NCBI GenBank assembly: GCA_023386885.1
Contig: JAEWIX010000055.1
Coordinates: 1 to 5,422, forward strand
Origin: Pseudomonadota bacterium
GTDB taxonomy: Bacteria; Pseudomonadota; Alphaproteobacteria; Rhizobiales; Xanthobacteraceae
Direction: 5' to 3'
DNA: 5,422 nucleotides
Numbering within the stretch: the stretch's first letter is position 1; each line of letters starts with the position of its first letter. Of this stretch, positions 1 through 5,276 are shown in pieces. The translations under genes and the position numbers were made by a program. A model generated the notes under the pieces. It was not told the origin of the DNA. It did no database searches and saw only the letters and a program-made list of their open reading frames with translations.

Positions 1-116
1 CAGTACGAGCGCGGCATGCCGAGCACGTGCTCGGCGACAAAGGACAGCACGAGGTTGGTCGAGATCGGCGCCACCTGATAGAGCCGCGTCTCGCGGAATT
101 TTCGCTCGACGTCGTA
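1..116 (-). pseudogene. C-terminal remainder of the acyl-CoA dehydrogenase, after the nonsense codon
   Basis: Reading on in the same frame past the TAA gives 38 codons with no further stop, beginning YDVERKFRETRLYQV and ending LGMPRSY. The window then stops at TG, which would complete a natural TGA if the next base is A. The sequence is typical of the end of this ACAD subgroup, where the usual text is FAEEYDVERKFRE. The TAA therefore sits where a second Glu (GAA) is expected, a single G-to-T change. With that codon restored the protein would be about 384 residues, the normal family length. This segment is not expected to be translated unless the stop is read through or is a sequencing error. 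Confidence 0.8.
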
Positions 117-1154
117 TTACTCGGCGAAGCCGAAGCCGCCATGGGTCTGCACGCAGGCGTTGGCCGCGTCCCATGACGCATCCGCCGCCAGCATCTTGGC
201 CATGTTGGCTTCCGCGCCGCAATCGAGGCCGGCCTCGTATTTGCGGGTGGCTTCCTTCACCATCAGTTCGGCGGCGCGCATCTGCGCATAGGCTTTTGCG
301 ATCGGGAACTGGATGCCTTGATTCTGGCCGATCGGGCGGCCGAACACGGCGCGCTCCTTGGCGTAGTTGGTGGCCTTGGCGATGAACCATTTGGCGTCGC
401 CAATGCATTCCGCCGCGATGAGAATGCGCTCGGCGTTCATTCCTGACAGGATGTAGCGAAAACCCTTGCCTTCCTCGCCGATCAGGTTTTCGGCGGGCAC
501 GCGCATATCCGTGAAGAACACTTCCGTGGTGGCGTGGTTCATCATGGTGCGGATCGGGCGGATGGTAAGGCCGTTGCCCTTGGCCTCGCGCATGTCGACG
601 ATGAAGACCGACAGGCCCTCGGTGCGCTTCTTCACCTGATCCTTCGGCGTGGTGCGCGCGAGCAGGATCATCAGGTCGGAGTGTTCGGCGCGGCTGGTCC
701 AGATCTTCTGGCCGTTGACGACGTAGTGGTCGCCGTCGCGGCGCGCGGTGGTTTTCAGCGAGGTGGTGTCGGTGCCGCTCGTCGGCTCGGTGACGCCGAA
801 GGCTTGCAGCCGCAATTCGCCGCTGGCGATCCGGGGCAGCCATTTGGCTTTCTGCTCGTCGTTGCCATGACGCAGCACCGTGCCCATGGTGTACATCTGG
901 GCGTGGCAGCCGCCGCCGTTGCAGCCGGCGCGCTGGATTTCCTCGAGCACCGCTGCCGCCGCAGACAGCTTGAGGCCCGAGCCGCCGTATTCCTCGGGCA
1001 CCAGCACGGAGAGATACCCGGCTTCCGTCAGCGCATCGACGAAGGCTTTGGGATAAGCCATCTCACGGTCGAGCTTGCGCCAGTATTCGCCGGGGAATTG
1101 TGCGCAAAGCTTGGCGACGGCCTCACGAATATCTGCGTAATCTTCGGTGCTCAC
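117..1154 (-). CDS. acyl-CoA dehydrogenase, truncated by an in-frame stop
   Basis: Flavoprotein of the acyl-CoA dehydrogenase family, which oxidises an acyl-CoA to the 2,3-enoyl-CoA and passes electrons to ETF in the cytoplasm. Seen in the 345 residues: an N-terminal helical domain (about 1-115) with VPEEYGGSGL near 52-61, a central beta domain with the flavin-loop motif FGVTEPTSGTD (119-129) and YVVNGQKIWTS (144-154), and a C-terminal helical domain with FGRPIGQNQGIQF and THGGFGFAE. Glu242 in SGMNAER matches the position of the catalytic Glu of isovaleryl-CoA dehydrogenase, so it is the likely base. The start is GTG, with GAGGA four bases upstream. The frame ends at TAA 117-119, although family-like sequence continues directly after it, so the product lacks about 39 C-terminal residues. 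The acyl substrate cannot be told. The CYP153 gene lies 199 bases upstream on the same strand. The family call is very secure; whether the gene is functional is doubtful. Confidence 0.9.
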   Translation of the reverse strand: MSTEDYADIREAVAKLCAQFPGEYWRKLDREMAYPKAFVDALTEAGYLSVLVPEEYGGSGLKLSAAAAVLEEIQRAGCNGGGCHAQMYTMGTVLRHGNDEQKAKWLPRIASGELRLQAFGVTEPTSGTDTTSLKTTARRDGDHYVVNGQKIWTSRAEHSDLMILLARTTPKDQVKKRTEGLSVFIVDMREAKGNGLTIRPIRTMMNHATTEVFFTDMRVPAENLIGEEGKGFRYILSGMNAERILIAAECIGDAKWFIAKATNYAKERAVFGRPIGQNQGIQFPIAKAYAQMRAAELMVKEATRKYEAGLDCGAEANMAKMLAADASWDAANACVQTHGGFGFAE

Positions 1155-1158
1155 GGTT

Positions 1159-1163
1159 TCCTC
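1159..1163 (-). promoter_or_regulatory. ribosome binding site supporting the GTG start
   Basis: Read on the minus strand, GAGGA followed by AACC precedes GTG at 1154-1152. This supports the GTG as the start of the acyl-CoA dehydrogenase; the N-terminus it gives (MSTEDYADIREAV) is a normal family beginning. Confidence 0.5.
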
Positions 1164-1231
1164 GATTGGTTGGTGGCCGCAATGTGCGGCATCGCGGTCG
1201 ATAAATCCAGCACGGATCGGTCACCGCATGC

Positions 1232-1243
1232 GCTGCATGCAGC
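1232..1243. promoter_or_regulatory. 12-base perfect palindrome, possible operator
   Basis: GCTGCATGCAGC reads the same on both strands and is preceded at 1226-1231 by another GCATGC, giving GCATGC-GCT-GCATGC. It lies about 80 bases upstream of the GTG start of the acyl-CoA dehydrogenase, where a repressor or activator site would be expected. No known regulator is recognised from this motif; the role is inferred from symmetry and position only. Confidence 0.3.
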
Positions 1244-1302
1244 TAACGAATTCGGCCGCGCACCGCCAATACAATTTCGCTGGGGCGATAGAGCGAAAAG
1301 CG

Positions 1303-1335
1303 ATGGCCGGCGCCGCGGAGTGCGTCACCGGCCAT
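1303..1335 (-). terminator. candidate terminator hairpin after the P450 gene
   Basis: CCGGCCAT at 1328-1335 and ATGGCCGG at 1303-1310 are perfect 8-base complements with a 17-base loop. The hairpin starts 18 bases beyond the P450 stop codon. On the minus strand it is followed after two bases by CTTTTCGCT, a short T run. The loop is long and the T run weak, so a terminator or attenuator is plausible but not certain. Confidence 0.4.
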
Positions 1336-1353
1336 GTTGTGCGATATCGGAGA

Positions 1354-2625
1354 TCAGGACAGCCGGACGGGCAGCGACTCGTAGCCCTTCACGAAGCTGG
1401 AATAGATTCGCTTCGGCTCGCCGATCACTTCGACGTTGTCGAAGCGCTGCAGCATCTCTTCCCAGAGGATGCGCAGTTGCAGTTCCGCAAGCCGCATCCC
1501 GACGCAGCGGTGGATGCCGAAGCCGAACGACATATGCGTCTTCGGTCGCGCGCGGTCGATGATAAATTCGTTCGGCTGCTCGATCACTTCGTCGTCGCGA
1601 TTGCCCGAGACGTACCACATCACCACGCGGTCGCCCTTGCGGATGGCTTTGCCGCCGATCTCGGTATCCTGAAGGGCGGTGCGGCGCATGTGCGCGAGCG
1701 GCGTCTGCCAGCGGATCACTTCCGGCACCATGGATTCGATCAATGCCGGATTGGCGCGTAGCTTGGCGTACTCGTCGGGGAATTCGTTCAGCGCCAGCAC
1801 CGAGCCGCTCATCGAGTTGCGCGTGGTATCGTTGCCGCCGACGATCAGCAGGATGAGATTGCCCATCAGGTTGTCGGGGTCCATGTGACGCGTCGCATCG
1901 CTGTGCGCCATCATCGACAGCAGATCGTTGCGCGGCTCGGAATTGACACGCTCGTTCCAGAGCTTGCCGAAATAGGTGGCGCACTCGTTCAGTTCGTCGC
2001 GGCGTTGCTCCTCGGATTCCACCACCATGCTCTTCGGCAGTGCGGTGGAGACGTCGGACCAGCGCGTCAGCTTGTGGCGATCCTCCCACGGAAAATCGAA
2101 CAGCGTTGCCAGCATCTGCGTGGTGAGGTTGATCGACACGCGCTCGACGAAGTCGAACGGTTCGTTGCGCGGCAATTCGTCGAGCACCTTCTGGGTGCGC
2201 TTGCGGATCAGCTTCGCCATCTCGTCGAGATGGGTCGGCGTGAACATCGGCATCACGGTTTTCCGCTGCGGCATGTGCTGCGGTTCATCCATCGAGATGA
2301 AACTCGGCCAGTCATAACCCGGCGCGATGTCGCGGATCATGATGCCGCCGTTGCGCATGTCGGACGAGAAGACGCCATGGCTGGTGTCGACATGCATGAT
2401 GTCGTTGTATTTGGTCACGGACCAATATGGTTCGATCGGCGCCTTGGTGCAGTAGTGCACCGGTGCTTCGTTGCGCAGCCGTTCGAAGTACGGCCACAGC
2501 GTATCGTTGCGGAACAGGCGCGGTGCGCCGGGGTGGAAATCCTCGATCGGCATCGCATAGGCGTCTTCACGGGCGGCCTGTTGCAGCGCGGCCTTGCCCG
2601 GCTCGATGGTGCGATGGATGTTCAT
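1354..2625 (-). CDS. cytochrome P450, CYP153 family (terminal alkane/fatty-acid hydroxylase type)
   Basis: Complete soluble class I bacterial P450 of 423 residues with no membrane anchor. The I-helix oxygen-activation motif GGNDTT is at 263-268 with the Asp-Thr acid-alcohol pair. The ExxR motif is EVIR (302-305), followed by RWQTPLAHMRRTA. The heme loop FGFGIHRCVG is at 367-376 with Cys374 as the iron ligand, then MRLAE. The opening (LFRNDTLWPYFERLR, PVHYC, PYWSVTKYNDIM), TRHMDP, NSMSG and the ending FVKGYESLPVRL match my memory of CYP153 proteins, which hydroxylate the terminal carbon of alkanes, fatty acids or related chains. The chosen ATG (MNIHRTIEPGK) has AGGGAG ten bases upstream; an in-frame ATG 26 codons earlier adds a tail with no P450 character. 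The gene is divergent from ivd and upstream of a broken acyl-CoA dehydrogenase. No ferredoxin or reductase partner is in the window. The substrate is not determinable from sequence. Confidence 0.93.
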   Translation of the reverse strand: MNIHRTIEPGKAALQQAAREDAYAMPIEDFHPGAPRLFRNDTLWPYFERLRNEAPVHYCTKAPIEPYWSVTKYNDIMHVDTSHGVFSSDMRNGGIMIRDIAPGYDWPSFISMDEPQHMPQRKTVMPMFTPTHLDEMAKLIRKRTQKVLDELPRNEPFDFVERVSINLTTQMLATLFDFPWEDRHKLTRWSDVSTALPKSMVVESEEQRRDELNECATYFGKLWNERVNSEPRNDLLSMMAHSDATRHMDPDNLMGNLILLIVGGNDTTRNSMSGSVLALNEFPDEYAKLRANPALIESMVPEVIRWQTPLAHMRRTALQDTEIGGKAIRKGDRVVMWYVSGNRDDEVIEQPNEFIIDRARPKTHMSFGFGIHRCVGMRLAELQLRILWEEMLQRFDNVEVIGEPKRIYSSFVKGYESLPVRLS

Positions 2626-2635
2626 GGCCTGACGG

Positions 2636-2641
2636 CTCCCT
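2636..2641 (-). promoter_or_regulatory. ribosome binding site of the P450 gene
   Basis: On the minus strand AGGGAG lies ten bases before ATG at 2625-2623. It supports the shorter start (MNIHRT) over the in-frame upstream ATG at 2703. Confidence 0.5.
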
Positions 2642-2775
2642 ATGTGGTCATGGCGGCGCGAGGCCGTCGCGACGAAGCGGCATCGGTCGAGACAATCTTC
2701 CACAGCCTGCGCGAATTCCTAGAGGGATTCTTGCGTCAAAGCGCCGGCAGGATCGTGGCGACTTTATGCCGGGTC

Positions 2776-2786
2776 GATACGGTATC
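2776..2786. promoter_or_regulatory. 11-base palindrome GATAC-G-GTATC, possible operator
   Basis: Two perfect 5-base arms flank a single central G, within a locally AT-richer stretch between the divergent P450 and ivd genes. Size and symmetry suit a dimeric repressor half-site pair. The regulator is unknown and the short length means chance occurrence is possible. Confidence 0.25.
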
Positions 2787-2812
2787 ATGGTGGGTTGAGC
2801 CGGTCGGCGCAT

Positions 2813-2841
2813 ATTCATCATGCACGGTAAAGTTGATGAAT
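2813..2841. promoter_or_regulatory. 29-base inverted repeat ATTCATCA-N13-TGATGAAT, possible operator
   Basis: Perfect 8-base AT-rich arms at 2813-2820 and 2834-2841 are separated by 13 bases, so the two half-sites are about two helical turns apart centre to centre. It is one of the few AT-rich patches in this GC-rich sequence and lies in the middle of the divergent promoter region. That placement makes it the best candidate for a shared regulator site. No sequence-specific match to a named regulator is claimed. Confidence 0.35.
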
Positions 2842-3028
2842 GACGCAATACACTAAAGCTGGTTTCCCCTCGAGGCATGGGTGGGGCATCATCCATGGCG
2901 CGGGCATGTCGTCATCGTTCTCGATGATCGCGGCGACGAAATCCGTTTCTCCGGCTGCCTCGGCCATGGCATGGTTGCGACCGGTCACGGACTTGAGCGG
3001 TTGCGACGAATGCGCGGCCGGGTCCGGT

Positions 3029-3035
3029 GGAGGAG
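3029..3035 (+). promoter_or_regulatory. ribosome binding site that fixes the ivd start
   Basis: GGAGGAG is a strong Shine-Dalgarno match ten bases before ATG at 3046. It favours this start over a GTG 55 codons upstream (2881), whose added residues have no family resemblance. Confidence 0.55.
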
Positions 3036-3045
3036 ATGGTTGACG

Positions 3046-4218
3046 ATGATACCGAACGCGCTACCGACGTTTAATTTCGATCTTGGCGAAACCGCAGACG
3101 CGATCCGCGAGACGGTTCGCGATTTCTCGGCCAACGAGATCGCGCCGCGCGCCGACGAGATCGACAAGACCAATCAGTTTCCGCGTGACCTCTGGCCGAA
3201 GATTGGTGCGCTCGGGCTGCTCGGCATCACCGTCGAGGAGGAGTACGGCGGCGCCGGGCTGGGCTATCTCGAGCACTGCCTCGCGATGGAGGAAATTTCG
3301 CGCGCCTCCGCGTCGGTGGGCCTGTCCTACGGCGCGCATTCGAACCTCTGCGTCAACCAGATCCGGCGCAACGGCAACGAGGCGCAGAAGCGCAAGTATC
3401 TGCCGAAGCTGATTTCGGGCGAGCATGTCGGCGCGCTGGCGATGTCGGAGCCGGGTGCAGGCTCGGACGTGGTGTCGATGAAGACCCGCGCCGAGAAGAA
3501 GGGCGATCGTTACGTCCTCAACGGCAACAAGATGTGGATCACCAACGGCCCGATCGCGGAGACGTTGGTGGTCTATGCCAAGACCGATCCGAACGCGGGC
3601 CCGCGCGGCATCACCGCGTTCCTGATCGAGAAGGGGATGAAAGGCTTTTCCACCGCGCAGAAGCTCGACAAGCTCGGCATGCGCGGCTCCGATACCTGCG
3701 AACTGGTGTTCGAGGATTGCGAGGTGCCGGAGGAGAACGTGCTGGGCAGCGTCGGGCGTGGTGTCAACGTGCTGATGTCCGGCCTCGACTACGAGCGCAC
3801 GGTGCTGGCGGCGGGGCCGCTCGGCATCATGCAGGCGTGCCTTGATGCCGCGGTGCCTTACGTGCACGAACGCAAGCAGTTCGGCCAGCCGATCGGCACG
3901 TTCCAGCTCGTGCAGGGCAAGGTCGCCGATATGTACGTGACCATGAACGCCTGCCGTGCCTACGTCTATTCGGTGGCGAAGGCCTGCGACCGCGGCGAGA
4001 CCACGCGCGAGGACGCCGCCGGCGCGATCCTCTACGCCGCCGAGAAGGCGACGCAATGCGCGCTCGATGCGATCCAGTTGCTGGGCGGCAACGGTTACAT
4101 CAACGACTATCCCACCGGTCGGCTCTTGCGTGACGCCAAGCTCTATGAAATCGGCGCCGGCACCAGTGAAATCCGCCGCATGCTGATCGGCCGCGAACTG
4201 TTCGAGAAGACGACGTAA
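3046..4218 (+). CDS. ivd: isovaleryl-CoA dehydrogenase
   Basis: Complete FAD enzyme of 390 residues that converts isovaleryl-CoA to 3-methylcrotonyl-CoA in leucine catabolism, passing electrons to ETF. The flavin-loop motif LAMSEPGAGSDV is at 131-142 and YVLNGNKMWITNG at 156-168. The subgroup signature SGLDYER has catalytic Glu250, the position used by isovaleryl-CoA dehydrogenases. GKVADMY, YVYSVAKACDRG, GGNGYINDYP and LYEIGAGTSEIRR (366-378) follow closely the human and bacterial enzymes. The Ala-Gly in LYEIGAGT replaces the Glu used by medium-chain enzymes, which confirms the isovaleryl subgroup. The start was chosen by GGAGGAG ten bases upstream and by the family-like beginning MIPNALPTFNFDLGE. 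The gene is divergent from the P450 and followed by a palindromic repeat. The carboxylase and lyase genes of the leucine pathway do not follow it here, and none of them is visible in the window. The name liuA is also used. Confidence 0.95.
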   Translation: MIPNALPTFNFDLGETADAIRETVRDFSANEIAPRADEIDKTNQFPRDLWPKIGALGLLGITVEEEYGGAGLGYLEHCLAMEEISRASASVGLSYGAHSNLCVNQIRRNGNEAQKRKYLPKLISGEHVGALAMSEPGAGSDVVSMKTRAEKKGDRYVLNGNKMWITNGPIAETLVVYAKTDPNAGPRGITAFLIEKGMKGFSTAQKLDKLGMRGSDTCELVFEDCEVPEENVLGSVGRGVNVLMSGLDYERTVLAAGPLGIMQACLDAAVPYVHERKQFGQPIGTFQLVQGKVADMYVTMNACRAYVYSVAKACDRGETTREDAAGAILYAAEKATQCALDAIQLLGGNGYINDYPTGRLLRDAKLYEIGAGTSEIRRMLIGRELFEKTT

Positions 4219-4274
4219 GCGGCGGCGTCGGTGGCGTGACACTCAAGCGCCGCTAACGGTGCAAGTATTGACTC

Positions 4275-4406
4275 CTCGTCATGCCCGGCCTTGTGCCGGG
4301 CATCCACGTCTTAAAGGCCTTTCATCAGGGAGGACGTGGATGGCCGGGACATAGGCGAGCAAAGCGACGCCGTTCTTCGAACGGCTATGCCCGCCCATGA
4401 CGGAGG
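4275..4406. repeat. nested palindromic intergenic repeat, Bradyrhizobiaceae type
   Basis: The element has several stacked inverted repeats. GCCCGGC (4283-4289) pairs with GCCGGGC (4295-4301). CATCCACGTC (4301-4310) pairs with GACGTGGATG (4333-4342). GCCGTTC (4369-4375) pairs with GAACGGC (4379-4385) around a TTC loop. The outer ends CGTCATG (4277-4283) and CATGACG (4396-4402) are also complementary. I recognise the wording 'CGTCATGCCCGG...GGGCATCCACGTC' as a dispersed intergenic repeat common in Bradyrhizobium and Rhodopseudomonas relatives; this is from memory. It sits between two convergent genes, where its hairpins could end transcripts from both sides. No transposase or coding content is visible in it. 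Confidence 0.65.
4283..4301 (+). terminator. candidate terminator hairpin downstream of ivd
   Basis: GCCCGGC and GCCGGGC form a perfect 7-base GC stem with a 5-base loop, 64 bases after the ivd stop. It is followed by CATCCACGTCTT rather than a clear T run, so it may act as an RNA 3' end structure more than as a classical intrinsic terminator. It is part of the larger palindromic repeat. Confidence 0.35.
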
Positions 4407-4478
4407 AGAGTTTGATTTTCGCCGAGAACAGCATGGGTACGACATGACTGATAAGTCGTTACTTGGCCCCAGCCCGTA

Positions 4479-5276
4479 TCACTTCGCCGGCAGGCCGTTC
4501 ACCTTCGCCACCCAGGCGCGCACGTCGGTCAGCACTTGCGGCAGCGCCGCTTCCACCTCGGCAAGGGTCATGCCTGCCTTGATGCGCGGGTCGTACAGAA
4601 TGTTGAGGATGTACTGATCGTAGACGTCGAAGAATCCCATGCGTACGTCGTCATTGAACATCGTCCATGGCACCGAACCGGTGTCGTTGATCGGCCCGAG
4701 CGATTGCAGCAGTTCCTCGTAGGCGCAATCGTGAAAGGTGAAGTCGCCATTGTCGACGGTGAGAAACACGTCGGAATGCTGGATGGCAAACGCCTCGTTC
4801 TTGCGGAAGCCGGACAGGCATTGCGGATCGAGCGATTTGCGAATCTCCCGCGCACGATCTTCGCCGTAGAACCTGGCGAGGGTGCGATCGAAGTCGCGGT
4901 CGCGGATCAGGTGGACATTGACGTTGGCGACGGCGGCATCCGTCGTGATCGCGATATCGAGATGCTGCACACGTCGTGCGATATCAGCGACAATGGCGGC
5001 GATCTGTTGTTTCCGCCGGGTATGACGGCCACTGACGGAAACCCGCACAGGCATCTCGTACTTGCGGATGCGATCGACGCGCCCGGCGAGATGAAACTCC
5101 GCGCCGAACGTCGTCTTCAGGAAGCCGTCGATGATTTGGCGGTCGGTGAAAGCCGTTCGCTGGCTGCGCTGGCGTGCGGCAATGGATGCATTGTCGGCAG
5201 CGTTTGCGGGAGCAGGCAGCGCGATCAGCGCAGCAAATACAATCAACGCTGCGCGAATGTTTGACGAATACGCCAT
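4479..5276 (-). CDS. exported DUF2927-like protein of unknown function
   Basis: A 265-residue protein with a clear Sec signal peptide: polar start MAYSSNIR, hydrophobic core AALIVFAALIAL, and an Ala-x-Ala site (ANA) before ADN at about residue 26, so it should be periplasmic or secreted. The mature part contains NVHLIRDRDFDRTLARF (120-136), CAYEELLQSLGPINDT (184-199), FNDD, FFDVYDQYILNILYDPRIKAGMT (215-237) and a C-terminal helix. This pattern resembles DUF2927 proteins as I remember them. There are only two cysteines (153 and 184), which could form a disulfide after export. No catalytic motif is recognised. The start at 5276 has AGGA ten bases upstream and begins exactly at the signal peptide. 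An in-frame ATG at 5417 would only add residues read from the opposite arm of a palindrome and is rejected. The gene is convergent with ivd, and its first 33 codons lie inside the palindrome. Confidence 0.85.
   Translation of the reverse strand: MAYSSNIRAALIVFAALIALPAPANAADNASIAARQRSQRTAFTDRQIIDGFLKTTFGAEFHLAGRVDRIRKYEMPVRVSVSGRHTRRKQQIAAIVADIARRVQHLDIAITTDAAVANVNVHLIRDRDFDRTLARFYGEDRAREIRKSLDPQCLSGFRKNEAFAIQHSDVFLTVDNGDFTFHDCAYEELLQSLGPINDTGSVPWTMFNDDVRMGFFDVYDQYILNILYDPRIKAGMTLAEVEAALPQVLTDVRAWVAKVNGLPAK

Larger units (their letters stand above)
1155..1353. other. intergenic region between the P450 and acyl-CoA dehydrogenase genes
   Basis: These 199 bases separate two same-strand genes and contain no convincing coding sequence. 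They hold three symmetric elements. A hairpin with 8-base arms lies just after the P450 stop. A second inverted repeat, TTTCGCT (1275-1281) and AGCGAAA (1292-1298), follows with a 10-base gap. A 12-base perfect palindrome lies at 1232-1243. The spacing and hairpins suggest that the dehydrogenase may have its own promoter rather than simple co-transcription with the P450, but I could not pick out a convincing -35/-10 pair. Confidence 0.5.
2626..3045. other. divergent intergenic region between the P450 gene and ivd
   Basis: About 420 bases lie between the two divergent start codons, so this region should hold the promoters of both genes. Open frames cross it on both strands, but their translations look like chance GC-rich frames with no recognisable domain. 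It contains several symmetric motifs: an imperfect palindrome GAATTCCT/AGGGATTC at 2713-2730, GATAC-G-GTATC at 2776-2786, ATTCATCA/TGATGAAT at 2813-2841, and a short hairpin TCATCG/CGATGA at 2912-2927. A TTGACG box on the minus strand (2739-2734) lacks a good -10 partner. The length leaves room for a small RNA or a decayed gene, but I see no positive evidence for either. Confidence 0.5.

Noticed and set aside
534..1562. Long plus-strand open frame across the dehydrogenase and P450 genes
   Set aside because: It is antisense to two strongly supported genes, has low-complexity Ala/Gly/Arg-rich translation with no domain, and is explained by GC-rich codon use on the other strand.
2711..2739. Sigma-70-like promoter for the P450 (TTGACG at 2739-2734 on the minus strand)
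   Set aside because: The -35 box is good, but the hexamer at 17-base spacing is ATTCGC, a poor -10, so I do not call it.
2648..2896. Small open frames in the divergent intergenic region
   Set aside because: The 82-codon minus-strand frame and the 67-codon plus-strand frame at 2840-3043 overlap on opposite strands, lack family resemblance and look like chance frames.
2881..3045. Longer ivd start at GTG 2881
   Set aside because: The extra 55 residues resemble no ACAD N-terminus, while ATG 3046 has a strong Shine-Dalgarno and gives a normal family beginning and length.
3061..4242. 393-codon minus-strand open frame opposite ivd
   Set aside because: The plus strand carries an unmistakable isovaleryl-CoA dehydrogenase. 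The antisense translation is rich in His, Arg and Ala with no family pattern.
4336..4617. Plus-strand small open frame in and after the palindromic repeat
   Set aside because: It begins inside the repeat and runs antisense into the exported-protein gene. No ribosome binding site or protein-like composition was seen.
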